Source of the DNA: Nemania diffusa
Lineage: Eukaryota; Ascomycota; Sordariomycetes; Xylariales; Xylariaceae
Length of the DNA stretch: 64,000 nucleotides
Assembly: GCA_038501195.1 (NCBI GenBank)
Contig: JBBPUQ010000009.1
Span: 2,108,001-2,172,000 of the forward strand
Direction: 5' to 3'
Positions within the stretch are counted from its first letter, which is position 1. Every line of letters starts with the position of its first letter. Shown here piece by piece: positions 36,679 to 47,900 of this stretch. The notes beneath the pieces were generated by a model. The model saw only the letters and a program-made list of their open reading frames with translations, was not told where the DNA came from and made no database searches. The position numbers were made by a program, and so were the translations under genes.

Positions 36679-38783
36679 ATGGGGGGAAACGAGTCAGAGC
36701 TGTCAAGCTCTAGACAGAGCGAGCCGGACAACCATCTGCATTCGTGGTACCTCGTGCTTATTATTGGCACTCTTTATCTAGGCGTGCTGCTATATGGCTT
36801 AGACGCTAATATCATCGGGACAGCAGTCCCTAGTATCACGTCTGACTTCAAATCTCTGCCCGACGTCGCCTGGTACGGTGCAGCATACTTGCTCACCGTC
36901 ACCGCTTTCCAGCCGTACTTCGGGAATATGTATCGCTTCTTCAATGCGAAGGTTGTTTACATTGTCTCGCTACTTATCTTTGAAGGTACCAAGGACGTAG
37001 CGCCCCCCATTTGGTCTTCTATTCTTATTTACTGACTAATCGATTACCTTCTAGTTGGATCTGTAGTGTGCGCCGTGGCTCCATCTTCCAGCGCCTTGAT
37101 TCTAGGACGTGCTATACTTGGCGTCGGGGCTTCTGGTCTTCTACAGGGTGCTCTTGCTATCATCAGTTACGTTGTGCCTCTTGAGAAGGTGCCCCTTTTC
37201 CAAGGCATCTTGATAAGTGCTGTCGGCATCAGTGTTTTCATTGGACCAATTATCGGTGGCGCTCTGACAGAGTACACGTCCTGGCGTATGATCTTCCCCT
37301 TTACTCTATCCTGCAATTGGTGACCGATTGTGTACTGAAATCGATGTATAGGTTGGTGTTTCTGGATGTACAAGAACCTCTCTTTGAACCTCATTGAGTC
37401 ATGACTGATGGGGATGCAGAAATGTTCCCACCGGCGTCGTTGCTGCCCTAATGATTTTCTTTCTTGTCCCTTTGGCAAAAGGTTCGACTGAGCTGGCCAG
37501 CAGATTGCCTTTGGGGGAGAAGCTTAAACGCCTTGATTTTATAGGCGGGACTTTATTCCTAGGCCTAGTCACTAGCCTTCTACTCGTCATCACGTGGGGC
37601 GGGCAGAAATACTCTTGGAACGATTCTAATATCATCGGTCTCTTAGTTGGTTTCGGTCTATTGCTGCTAGTCTTCATTTTTTGGGATTGGAGACAGGGTG
37701 AAATGGCCTTGATTCCGCTTCGGGTTCTTCGTAAGCGCTCTATGTGTATGGGGGCGGTTACCCTTTTTCTTTACGGCATTGTCCTATATGTGGTCAGTAG
37801 GGATCACGTCTACGTATGCGTCTCTGGATTAACAGTTTCACAGTATGGTTACTATCTCCCCATATTCTTCCAGTCTGTCCAAGGGGCTTCGACCACTGAG
37901 AGCGGCGTACGGTACATTGCCCTGATTATACCTCAGATCGTGACTCTGATCTGTGTTGGGGCTATTGTGTCAAAATGGGGTTATTATGTGAGCAAATTCG
38001 ATTATTACTCATGTCTCAAAACATGATACTAACCAGTCAGGTTCCTTACATGATTGCTGGTGCTGTCATTGCTTCTGTCGGCGCTGGTCTTCTAACCACC
38101 ATTGATCTTACCACGCCCACAGTGAAGTGGGCGGCTTTCCTAGTTGTGACTGGTATTGGCGTGGGCATGGCCTCACAGCTGCCGTACACCGCCCTGCAAG
38201 TGGTTTTGGAGTGAGTAGTCTGCCCACCCCTATCGCCGCTCAATACTAACAATACCAAAAAAGGCCCGAAGAAATAGCGATAGGAAATGGTAAGCTGTAC
38301 GAACCACTGAATTGGATGAAGATCTAACTTCAACAGCCATTGCCGTTTTCTCATCCCAGCTCGGAGGGTAAGTCACTTTTGGCCCCTACTTCACGCATAA
38401 TAGCGCCAACACAGTTCAGTGCAATCGGTCTCGCGATCGGGCAGAATCTTCTCCTTACGGAAATCTTTCGGGCCGTGCCGCAGTATACTACGACGGTCAC
38501 TCCACAGCAAGTCTTGGGAGCAGGTGCAACTGGCCTAACGCAATTAGCTTCCTCCCCTATGGTTTTGGAGGCATTGCGACGTGCTTATGGCCAGGCCACG
38601 CGACAAGTATTCATCCTCGGAGTCGCAGCGGCCGCCATAGCGCTTATCCCCTCATGCGCCATGGAATGGCTGAACATCACTCACGAATCAAAGAGGCGTC
38701 AGGGGCTCACTACTGATAATCAGATCAATAGAGAGGAAGAGGCAGGAAATGTGCAGTCGTCAATTGCTACCTCTGATGAATAA
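36679..38783 (+). CDS. MFS drug/metabolite efflux transporter, DHA2 (14-helix) type
   Basis: Proton-driven exporter of the plasma membrane. Nine exons: 36679-36985, 37055-37285, 37352-37367, 37420-37792, 37844-37987, 38041-38210, 38264-38289, 38337-38367, 38420-38783; 553 residues. Motifs: LYGLDANIIGTAVPSITSDF (helix 1, motif D1), LGRAILGVGASGLLQGAL (motif B/A region), ISVFIGPIIGGALTEYTSWRW (motif C, GPxxGG) and, after splicing the 16 nt exon, SWRWCFWINVPTGVV, exactly the family sequence at this point. Further helices follow (IGGTLFLGLVTSLLLVITWG; YGYYLPIFFQSVQGAS; GIGVGMASQLPYTALQ; AIGLAIGQNLL). The C-terminus is hydrophilic. Sequence type matches toxin/metabolite exporters found in fungal clusters (AflT-like). 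The frame closes at all eight introns; the tiny exons make this model the easiest to get wrong by automatic prediction. Confidence 0.92.
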
Positions 38784-39889
38784 TTTTCCGTTCAGGATTC
38801 GAGATGAGCGAAACGGGCTACAAAAGTAGGACAATGGGTCAAGTGATCCCAGCATCGAATGAAGCTGAGTACTTCTTGTGCCATGACGCCGGTCTTGTTG
38901 GTTGCTTACTCCCATGGAGCTAGAGACTTTGAAGCCGGAAGGAATCTCAGCGGTATGTCTACTCTGCAATGCTTTGAGATGCCGAAGTTTGATCTAGTTG
39001 CCTCTTCGCGGGCTGTTGCCTTCGGAACATGAACAGCAATTCTAAATGATCTATGACATATGCGATTCATGTTTGATTGATTGGTACTCGTCTTTCTTGA
39101 AACATCTACCGGAAGATCTCAACAAAGCATTATAAAACAGTATATATATAGGGGCGAGGCCGCGCAATTGCTTGTCAAGATTGTTACGTTATCGTAGGTA
39201 GTTGGTAATTAATAGTTTGAACAATCAACGACAGGGTTTCTGTGAAAGACTTACAATAAAAACATAAGAAGCAAGGTGACAGTTTAGTTGCCGCCTATCC
39301 TGCGAAGACCAAAGTATCCGAGCAAGCACGATATCCTGATAGCCTTGTTTTCCTATGCAGCTATGTAGCGCAGAGTGGACTCCAGATTGGCCCCCTTGGG
39401 CTGTGTGCCTATGGGGTCAAAATAGAGGCCCAAGGGTCTCACGTTTGCATGCCGTGGGATTGCAAATGCTACGTCGGACTTTTGCTGTTCACTTGGGCCA
39501 TTTGGGGGGGGACACTAATTGAACCCTATGCAAAGATGCACAGTGCTCTACAGTATGTATGAATGTACCTTCTTCAAGGCTGGGGTGGATACCCGAGTCT
39601 TCGCTGATGAGTGGGCGCCTCTGCATCCGGGTCCGATTGTGTATTTGCCTACCATGGTCACAAGGTTCCTTCTTGGTTACAATGACGGTGAGTCAGGGTA
39701 AACAAAAACCTGGATCCATCTCGTTGAAACAGATCTGATAGTGCATAAAACCTTATAGGCAGGATAAGCAATGTTTATTTAAAGCTAAGCCTATGATGAC
39801 TTCTTCGACTTTAACAAACGTTCAAAACAATCAACTTTCACTCAATCCTACTTTTGAATGCCCAATATTTCATCTGATGTACAAAGACA
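38784..39889. other. Intergenic: MFS 3' side and P450 promoter
   Basis: About 1.1 kb without a supported gene. A TATATATATA word at 39140-39149 lies far from the P450 start. The ORF at 39519-39701 has no motif. Confidence 0.45.
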
Positions 39890-41740
39890 ATGACGGGGCC
39901 TGTCTTTATTTTCCCATCAGAGCCTGTCCTTGCTGTTGTCATCCTCGGCGGGTGTCTTCTGCTATGGCGGCTATGGATGTTTACAGTGAGACCCTTGATC
40001 TGGCCATCAGAGGTCAGGTATATGCCCTATTGGACACCATGTAAGTTATAATTTGTTGTCTTGATCATGAAAGACCCTGACTAACTTTGTACGCAGTCAT
40101 AGGTACTAGAACCGCACTTTGAGCATAGTAACAGAAGTTTGACCTGAAGCAGGGCATCTCCGTTCCTTTTTCGCAGACTGCCACCAGTTGATGGATGATG
40201 GAGTGTAAGCTACTCTAGCACGTCAACATACGATGAACTTCATACTGACTCGTTTATCCATCCAGTAAATACTTCAAGAGTTCCAAGGAACCATTTGCAT
40301 TCCAACTCTGCGGCGTGACGATATATTGTCTGAGCCGACCCGAGGATGTCACTGACATTCTCGACAGCGTACCATGGACCCACGGACTGGATTTCACCCA
40401 TTTCATATCTGAGGTGATGCAAAAGTTCGGCATGAGCTTGAAAGATGTGGAACGTTGTAAACACGACCCGAAACCTGGAGATGACTGCTACATCGAGGGC
40501 AATTCCACAAACCCTAGACATTTGAACCTCGTTCGCTTTGTCCAAGACTTGTACAAGCAACAATTCCTTGATCGGTCCCGGTTGGACGACCTGTCTAAAA
40601 AGTTCGCTCATCACATACAAGAGACTCTACGAGTTGGAAATTTGAGGTTTTTCTCTACCGACCACAATGACGGTTCATATCGCACCGGTGCCCCTAGCTT
40701 AAGAGAAGAAACATATCTCTTCCCATTAGTCGCTGAAACCATGGTTGACGCGACGGTACGGGCCTTGTTTGGCCCCTATCTTCATGAATACGACCCAGAT
40801 ATCGTTAAGCAAGTTGTCCATTTCAACTCCCATGCTTGGATGCTGTTCTATGGCCTCCCAGACTTCTTTGGCTACGCTCCAATCTGTGAGCCCCGTGAGA
40901 GGCTCAGGGCGGCGCTAAGGGCATTTATCAATCGACCCAAGGACCAAAGAGGGGAGCAATGTCTCGCATTCGAGAAGCTTCTTGATTGGATGGAAGTTCT
41001 GTGTATCAGTGAAGAGTCACGGGTGGGGTTGCTACTTTTATTCTTCTTCGCGTAAGTACTTATCTTTAATACTGAGCATGGCTTCACCTCTGCTAACCAT
41101 GAGTACATGCAGGAGTATTGCAAACGAGCAAAATGCTTGCTACTGGTTTGTGGCTCGCATTATCTACGACAAAGAGCTACTGAACGCTGTGAAGAAAGAA
41201 ATAGAACCCGCTTGGCACTCTGAGGAACTGGATATCCAATTTCTTGCATCTAGCTGCCCCATGATGGATGCAATATTTCAAGAGACTCTTCGCCAAAGCA
41301 CAAACTCTTTTGGGTTCCGAATGGTGAAGGAGAAGACAACCATCCAGGGCAAAGTTTTGAAACCAGGGACGCCTCTCATTGTCCTCATGCGGCTCTTACA
41401 TACTTACGAGAAGGTATGGGGTTCCAATCCCGACGAATTCGACGCATACAGATTCATCAACAAAAAGTCATTATTGCGTCAGCGATACTACAGACCTTTC
41501 GCTGGGGGGGACACTTATTGCCCCGGCCGCATTCTGGCAAAGCACGAGACATACTCTTTTCTTGCGACTTTGTTACACCAACATGATGTCACACTGCTAC
41601 CGCGTCGAGACGGATCCCACGAGAAACAGCCGTTTCCATTGATGGAGACGTTGCGACCACCAACCGGAGTCAAGGGCCCAAATCATAAGATGGATTTACT
41701 TGTGAAGTTGACAGAGAGAAAGGGAGAAGCGTCATCATAG
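39890..41740 (+). CDS. Cytochrome P450 monooxygenase
   Basis: Five exons: 39890-40040, 40097-40102 (6 nt), 40153-40204, 40266-41051, 41113-41740; 540 residues. The N-terminus carries a membrane anchor (EPVLAVVILGGCLLLWRLW, about 10-28), so the enzyme sits on the ER. The 6 nt exon is needed to read PYWTPFIGHLRSFFAD, the usual proline-rich/PFIGH start of the catalytic domain. Further marks: LFFFASIANEQNACYW (I-helix region, with Asn/Gln in place of the common A/GGxDT), K-helix ETLR with Glu389 and Arg392, and the heme loop FAGGDTYCPGR with the ligand Cys468. The unusual I helix resembles the CYP7/CYP8-like fungal P450s, which can catalyse isomerase-type or atypical reactions; this is inference. 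The start ATG at 39890 has a suitable purine context. Placed next to an exporter and a methyltransferase. Confidence 0.93.
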
Positions 41741-42787
41741 CAACTCATTGACAATCTCTCATGCGACATAATATTTCTCTGCGCGATCTTGGCCTACTTT
41801 TTCTTAGTTCCATGATATCCTATCGAGAACGTGCTCTATACAGCAGACTTGGCATACTGGATTGGCAACGCACTTGAGGAACCTACCCGCCTACCTAGCT
41901 GCCTTGCCCTAAGGCCATGCTCCACCAAGGCCACATTTCAGGGGCAAAGACAAAGCAGCCTGCGGTCTCTTTCCACAAGATGAATCCTGTGGCGAAGCGT
42001 CTAATCTCGCGGAACAGATGTTCCATTGTACGCCTATCTGGAAACTGCGGAGCTAGCTATGCAACCATCCCTTGCAAGGTTGAGCAACCGTGGCCGAACC
42101 TCTCTTTTATTGGTTGAATTAGATATCGACCGAAACAGTCGGTTTCCCATCTCCATTATAGTTGGGGCTGCTGCTTCACGCGATATTTCGCTCTTTTGTA
42201 ATAGTATTGAGATAGAATCTAGCTTCGCAACACTGTGATGGAAGGGACAGAGGAAGTCGGCATTTTCATCACCTTCTGTAGTTTCGGGCTTGATAGCTAG
42301 CAGAGCGTGGAAAAGAGGCAGCCCAAAACCCACTTGGTAAATTAAGTGTTCTTCCGAATTAATGGCAAGATGTAATTGCTAATCTCGCAACTAATTTAGC
42401 TGTTTTATGACGCGCCTCTCTTAATCCGCGACACTAGCTACCTCACTTTCCTTTGGATTGTGGATCAATGAGATGATGTAGCTTTTAGCATCTGCCCAAT
42501 GCTCAAGCCTCCTTTCTACAAGTGAGCGCCTTGTGGACTGCTGCCAGTGGTTAGGCCAACTGTCAAGGTGAAGACATGTATATGCAGGACTAAGACAATG
42601 GACACATAGGTAGAGTTGGGCTGGAATGCATAGAGTAAGCGCTATGAGTATACATATAATAGGGGTTGAGAGAACGGATCCCTAAACTCCATGGTTTGTA
42701 TAGCGAATATTGAAATGCCACGGTGTCAAACGGTTACACATGGGCGCTGGGCTGCAGAGATGACTTGAATACGTGATGGGCCATTAG
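41741..42787. other. Intergenic stretch before the repeat copies
   Basis: No supported gene. An ORF pair at 41917-42333 has no motif. This stretch has normal base composition and shows no sign of the mutation seen to its right. Confidence 0.4.
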
Positions 42788-42994
42788 TATAGTAACTCCC
42801 ACCTTACTCAGCAAGGCACTCACGAGTATAAGAACACTCAATTGGTGCACAAAGGCTGAATTCTGGTATAGAGACCTATCTGGATGATGTACTAAGCTAG
42901 GAAGTAGGTCTAGTGAGAAGCTACAGAATGGAGTATGTAACCTAAGTCCATGGCCTAAGGCCCCACAGACCCCACTTGGTCACATGACTCTACA
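42788..42994 (+). repeat. Unmutated 207 bp copy (A) of a repeated terminus
   Basis: This copy begins TATAGTAACTCCCACC and ends GACTCTACA. It aligns without gaps to 43581-43787 (copy B), and its first 27 bases are identical to 60716-60742 (copy C). G+C is about 45 percent. No inverted termini were found and it does not start with TG, so it is not a plain solo LTR; it could be the end of a larger transposon, a MITE or a SINE-like unit. Flanks differ on both sides from copy B, so these 207 bp are the shared unit. Confidence 0.8.
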
Positions 42995-43580
42995 TAAATG
43001 GTTACAAATCATAGCCGAGAAGATTCGCGTCATCTTAATAATTTGCATAGCCTTCTCGCAGCCATATGATTATATGATTATGAGGTAATCCTGTGGCCAG
43101 ATCTCTTAATTGACCTAATTATATGTGCTTTTCAGCTAGCTTTAGCTATAGCAGAGTTCATGTGATACGAGTCAACAGTTGAATGTATCGTTATTAATCT
43201 CTAATCTATTTTGCAAAGCATAGTTAAAAAACTACCAACTGCTAGCTTTAAAGACCAGAGATAATGCAAAGCTTGTTTACTTGGTTTTTTCTTTTTTTTT
43301 TATAGTTGGTTGTTATATAGTTATATTAGTTTGCTAAACTGGATAGCTTTAGTACGTTTTTATAAAGGTACAATATTTTATACAAGCGAGCCGAACCAAA
43401 AGGGGTCAAAAAACCTGTTTGATCTTATATTCAAAATCTGCGGCTACTTAGAATAACAACTAAGATCGCTTTAACTAATGCCGATATATAGCCTTTGGCT
43501 AACCACATTTATAAACTACAAATTCTGCTTTGCTTCTTAGGATATTGTAACGCAGTCTGCTTGATTTTGTATGTGCTAAT
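42995..43580. other. Spacer between repeat copies A and B
   Basis: AT-rich (roughly one third G+C) but with normal CC, GG, GA and TC words, so it is not mutated like the block to its right. Contains a T run near 43290-43300. No gene seen. Confidence 0.45.
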
Positions 43581-43787
43581 TATAGTAATTCCCACTTTAT
43601 TCAGCAAAGCATTTATAAATATAAAAACACTTAATTAATGCACAAAAACTAAATTCTAGTATAAAGATTTATTTAAATAATATATTAAGCTAAAAAATAA
43701 GTTTAGTAAAAAGCTATAAAATAAAATATATAATTTAAGTTTATAGCTTAAAGCTTTATAAATTTTACTTAGTTATATAATTTTACA
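43581..43787 (+). repeat. Heavily mutated 207 bp copy (B) of the repeated terminus; left edge of the AT-rich block
   Basis: Aligned to copy A without gaps: about 146 identities, about 61 transitions (all C to T or G to A), no transversion. G+C falls from about 45 to about 16 percent. Cytosines preceded by G survive almost completely while those preceded by C or T are nearly all changed. The base-composition boundary of the AT-rich block coincides with the first base of this copy. Confidence 0.85.
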
Positions 43788-44880
43788 ACTTTTAGTACTT
43801 AGGCCAAAAATTGCATTTTTGCAATATAATATTAGTTAAAATAATATATAAACAAAAAAAAAACTATTTGTATATATTGTAAATAAAATATATATTAACT
43901 ATTACTTACTGTTTTTAAAATTAAATAATAAAATATAAAATATAGCATATAAATTTTTAGCATTAAATTTATAGCTAGTAATTTTTGAAATAATATTAAT
44001 AATATAAATATTGAATTTTTTTTAGAATTTTTAAATATATTTTAAATGTTTTTTTTTAAAAAAAGTAAAGTTATATTTGTTTTTTTATTAAATAACAAAA
44101 AAAACATTGTTAAAAAGAAAAAATATATATAAAGTTTTTTTAAAATATATTATATTTTATTAATAAAATTAAACAAAATAAAAAACTTGCTTTAAAAAAA
44201 AAAGTTAATAATTATAAAACTTAAAATTTATTTTATTGTTAATATTAAAAATAGCTGTTATAACAGCTAGTTAATAATAGTTAATTATAATAAGTTTAGT
44301 TTAAAAATATAAAAAAATAACAAATTTTTAATAGTTAATAAAAAGCAATATATATTATAAAATAAGTTATATATAAAAACAAATAATTTAAATAACAAGT
44401 ATTTAATATATATTAGCAAATTTAAAATTATTTAGTTGCTATATTTATAAAGTAAATTTAAGCTATATAACTAAATATAAATTTAATAAAATTTAATTAA
44501 TTATTTAAAGCTTTAAATAATTAAAATATATAAGTAGTACTATATAATAAAAAAGATTTTTTAATAAAGTTCTAATTTTGTTTAGCTGTTATATAATGTT
44601 TTATATAAATTGTTATTAATTTTAAATATATTTTTATAGCTTAACTATTTTATTTTGTATTTTTTAATCAATTTATATTTTTTAATTATTTTAATTAATT
44701 TATATATTTTAAATATTTTAATTAACTTATATGTTTTAAATAATTTATATATTTAATTAATTAAACTATATACTTTAGTTATTTTAAACAAAAAGTTTAA
44801 ATAAATTTATTAGTACTTAAATATTAGTTTATATTATTAAGTCTGTTTGTTAATGCTTTTTTTTTAAGAATTTTTAAACT

Positions 44881-44943
44881 GTTTTTTTTTTAAGCGCTAT
44901 ACTTTGTTTTTTTTTAAGCGCTATATTTTGTTTTTTTTTAAGC
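44881..44943. repeat. Short tandem repeat, about 25 bp unit, 2.5 copies
   Basis: Units of 25 and 24 bp made of a T run followed by AAGCGCTATA and TTTG, then a partial third unit. The AAGCGCT core keeps CG and GC in a region where CG is nearly absent. Confidence 0.6.
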
Positions 44944-47900
44944 TGTTTATATTTTTAACAATCAATTTAATATTATATAATATATTAGTTTATAAAATTA
45001 ATATTTATATTAAATTTAGTTTAAAAAGCTTTTAATAAAAAATTGTTTTATTTATTTTCAAACTTTTTAAAAGTTTTATAAAACTTTTAAATATAATTAA
45101 ATAAAAAAGTTTAATATATATATTAAAAATAAAAAAATTATAACTAAACTAAAGTTTTTATAAAAAGTTTTAAATTAATAATATAATTATAAATATAATA
45201 TTATAATTTGTAGTTATTATATTTATTTATTATATAAATAAAAATGTTATAATAGTTATAACAATTTTTGTAATATAAGCTTTTTTATAAAAATTTTTCG
45301 TTTAAATAAATATAAACTATACTATATTTAATATAATAATGTTTAAACTATTGTAACTATAAAACTTATTTAAATTTTATATAAAAGTTCGACTTTTTTT
45401 AAGCTATTATATTAGCAATTTATATATTAGCAAAAAATACTTTTATAAAAAGTAGTAAATTTAATTTAGAATTTTTAAAAAATTTTAGTTTTAATGTTTT
45501 AACAAAATCAATAATATAAATATTATATTTACTACTTTAAACTTTAGTTTTTATATAAATTTTAATTAAATTAAAAACTTATTTATTAATATATAATTAA
45601 TTAAAATATTGTTTAATATTAATAACTTATATATTATATAGTAATATAATAATAACTTTAGTATATTTATTTAAGTTATTAAACAATAAAACAATTGTAT
45701 ATAAGTTAAACTTAAAAATTAATATAATAATTTAAGTAATAAGCTATATATATATATTGTTAGTAAAACTAGTATTAATAAATATTTTATATTTTTTGTT
45801 TATATTTAAAAAAATAAAAAAGCTTTAAATAGTATTAATAACAAGTTTTTGTAGAAATTATTATATTTTATTTATTTTAATATTGTTAAAATAAATATTA
45901 AACTAGTTTTTAAAAATAATTTAATTTTTATATATTATATTATTATAAAAAACTTTATTAATAAAAGCAGAAATGTTTTTAAAAGTTTTGTAATTAATGT
46001 TTAATTAAAACTGTTAAAATATGTTTAAATAAATTATTTATATTGTAAAAGTAAGTTTTAATTATAAAGCAAATAAATTTAAAAAATATTATTTTGTAGT
46101 TTTAAAAAAATATATATTAGTTGTAAAAACTAAAAAAAAAAATTGTTTTATATTTTTAGTAAATAATTTAACTATAATTTTAAAAAATAAAGTAAATAAA
46201 ATTAAAGTAAAAAGTTTAATAATTTAAAATGTTTTATTAATTTATAAAAACTTAAATGTTATTAATTTGTTTATAGTATTAATTATAAAAAGTATATAAA
46301 TAATTATAATAGCATTTATAAATAGTTATATAATAAAGCTAGTTATAGCTTTAAAATATTGCTTAATATTATTTATATTTTAAAATTAAAAACTATATTA
46401 TTAAATATTAAATATAGTATAAATTGTTTATATGTTAATATTAAATTAGTTATGTTTAAATATTTAAAAGATAATTTTTAATAGTAATTTTAATAAATAA
46501 AATACTATTAAAATTAATATATATATTTTATTAGCTATTTTAATAATTTTATATATAAGCTTTTAAAAGTTTAAAAAATTAACAATATTTTAATTAAAAA
46601 GTAAATTTTTTTTTATTTTTTTTATAAAAAATAAAAAAGTTTATAAAATTAATAATTTTTAAATAATAAAGTATTTTATATATAAGTCTAATATATAAAA
46701 AATGTTAAAAATTACAATAAAAATATCGTTTAATTATTTATTATTTTTTATTATTATAATAATAGCATTAAATAAAACTACTAAAATTTTATTAAATTTT
46801 AAAACAACTTTTGTAAATATGTTAGCTGCTACTATATTAGCTAGTTTAATTAGTTTATTTTTATTTTATATTAAGTTTTATATATTAAATATATTTGTAT
46901 TTTTTTAGCTACTATTTGTGTTATTTTTTCAATTGTTGTTTTTAATAAGTTAATTTTTATTAGTTTTTTTTTTATTAGTTTTTTTTTGTTTATTTTATTA
47001 ATATATTTACAAAATAAAACAATTTGCTTTTTATATTTAAAATTGCAATATTGTAAATATGCTAAAATGTTTACAATATAGTTTTTTAATTAATCGATTT
47101 TATAAATTTATAATTTAAACTTTTTTTAGTTAAATTTTACTTTTTTTTGTTTATTTAAAACTATAGTTAATTTTTTAAAAACTAAATTATTAGTTTTATT
47201 AAAAACAAAAAAAACTGGTGTTAATATTTTTGCAAATATTAGTATGCTAAATTAAAATAGTAATAAAAATAAAACAGCTGCTATATATATTTTATTATTT
47301 TTAAAACAACTTAATAATATTTTTATATTATAAAAAAACATTTTGTTTTTATTAAAAATAAACATTTGTTAATTAAAAATAAATCAAAAAACTTATTTAA
47401 ATATATAGTTTAAATTTATTTAAATAATATTTTATTATATTGTTTATTAGTTTAAACAATTAATTAGTTTTTTAAATTGTTATTTTTAAGCTTTTGTTAA
47501 TATATTTATATTTATTAAGCTTAATATAAGTTTAGCAATAATTAAAACTAAAATAAACTTTTAAAATTAATTTTATATTAATATTGCAGCAATATATTGT
47601 TTAAATAAAATATTAGCTATTTTTTTAAAAATATAACAAAATATTAAATAAATTATAATATTAAAATATATAAAATTTTAATTATTAAAGTTAACAAAAT
47701 ATTACATAAGTTTAATATTGTTTATAAATTTGTAAAAGTTTATAGTTGCTTTAGTTATAGCTTTAATTTAAACTGCTATTATTTGTTTGTAAATTGTTTG
47801 TAAAAATAAAATTTTAAAAAAAGATTTAGCTATATTAGCTACTAGCTATTAAAAATACTTATTAGCGTTGAACTTTTTTAAAACATTAATAATAAATATT

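Noticed and set aside
42788..43787. Copies A and B as the two LTRs of one short retrotransposon
   Set aside because: They do not begin with TG, the spacer of 586 bp has no coding trace, and only one copy is mutated. The pair is better explained as two separate occurrences.
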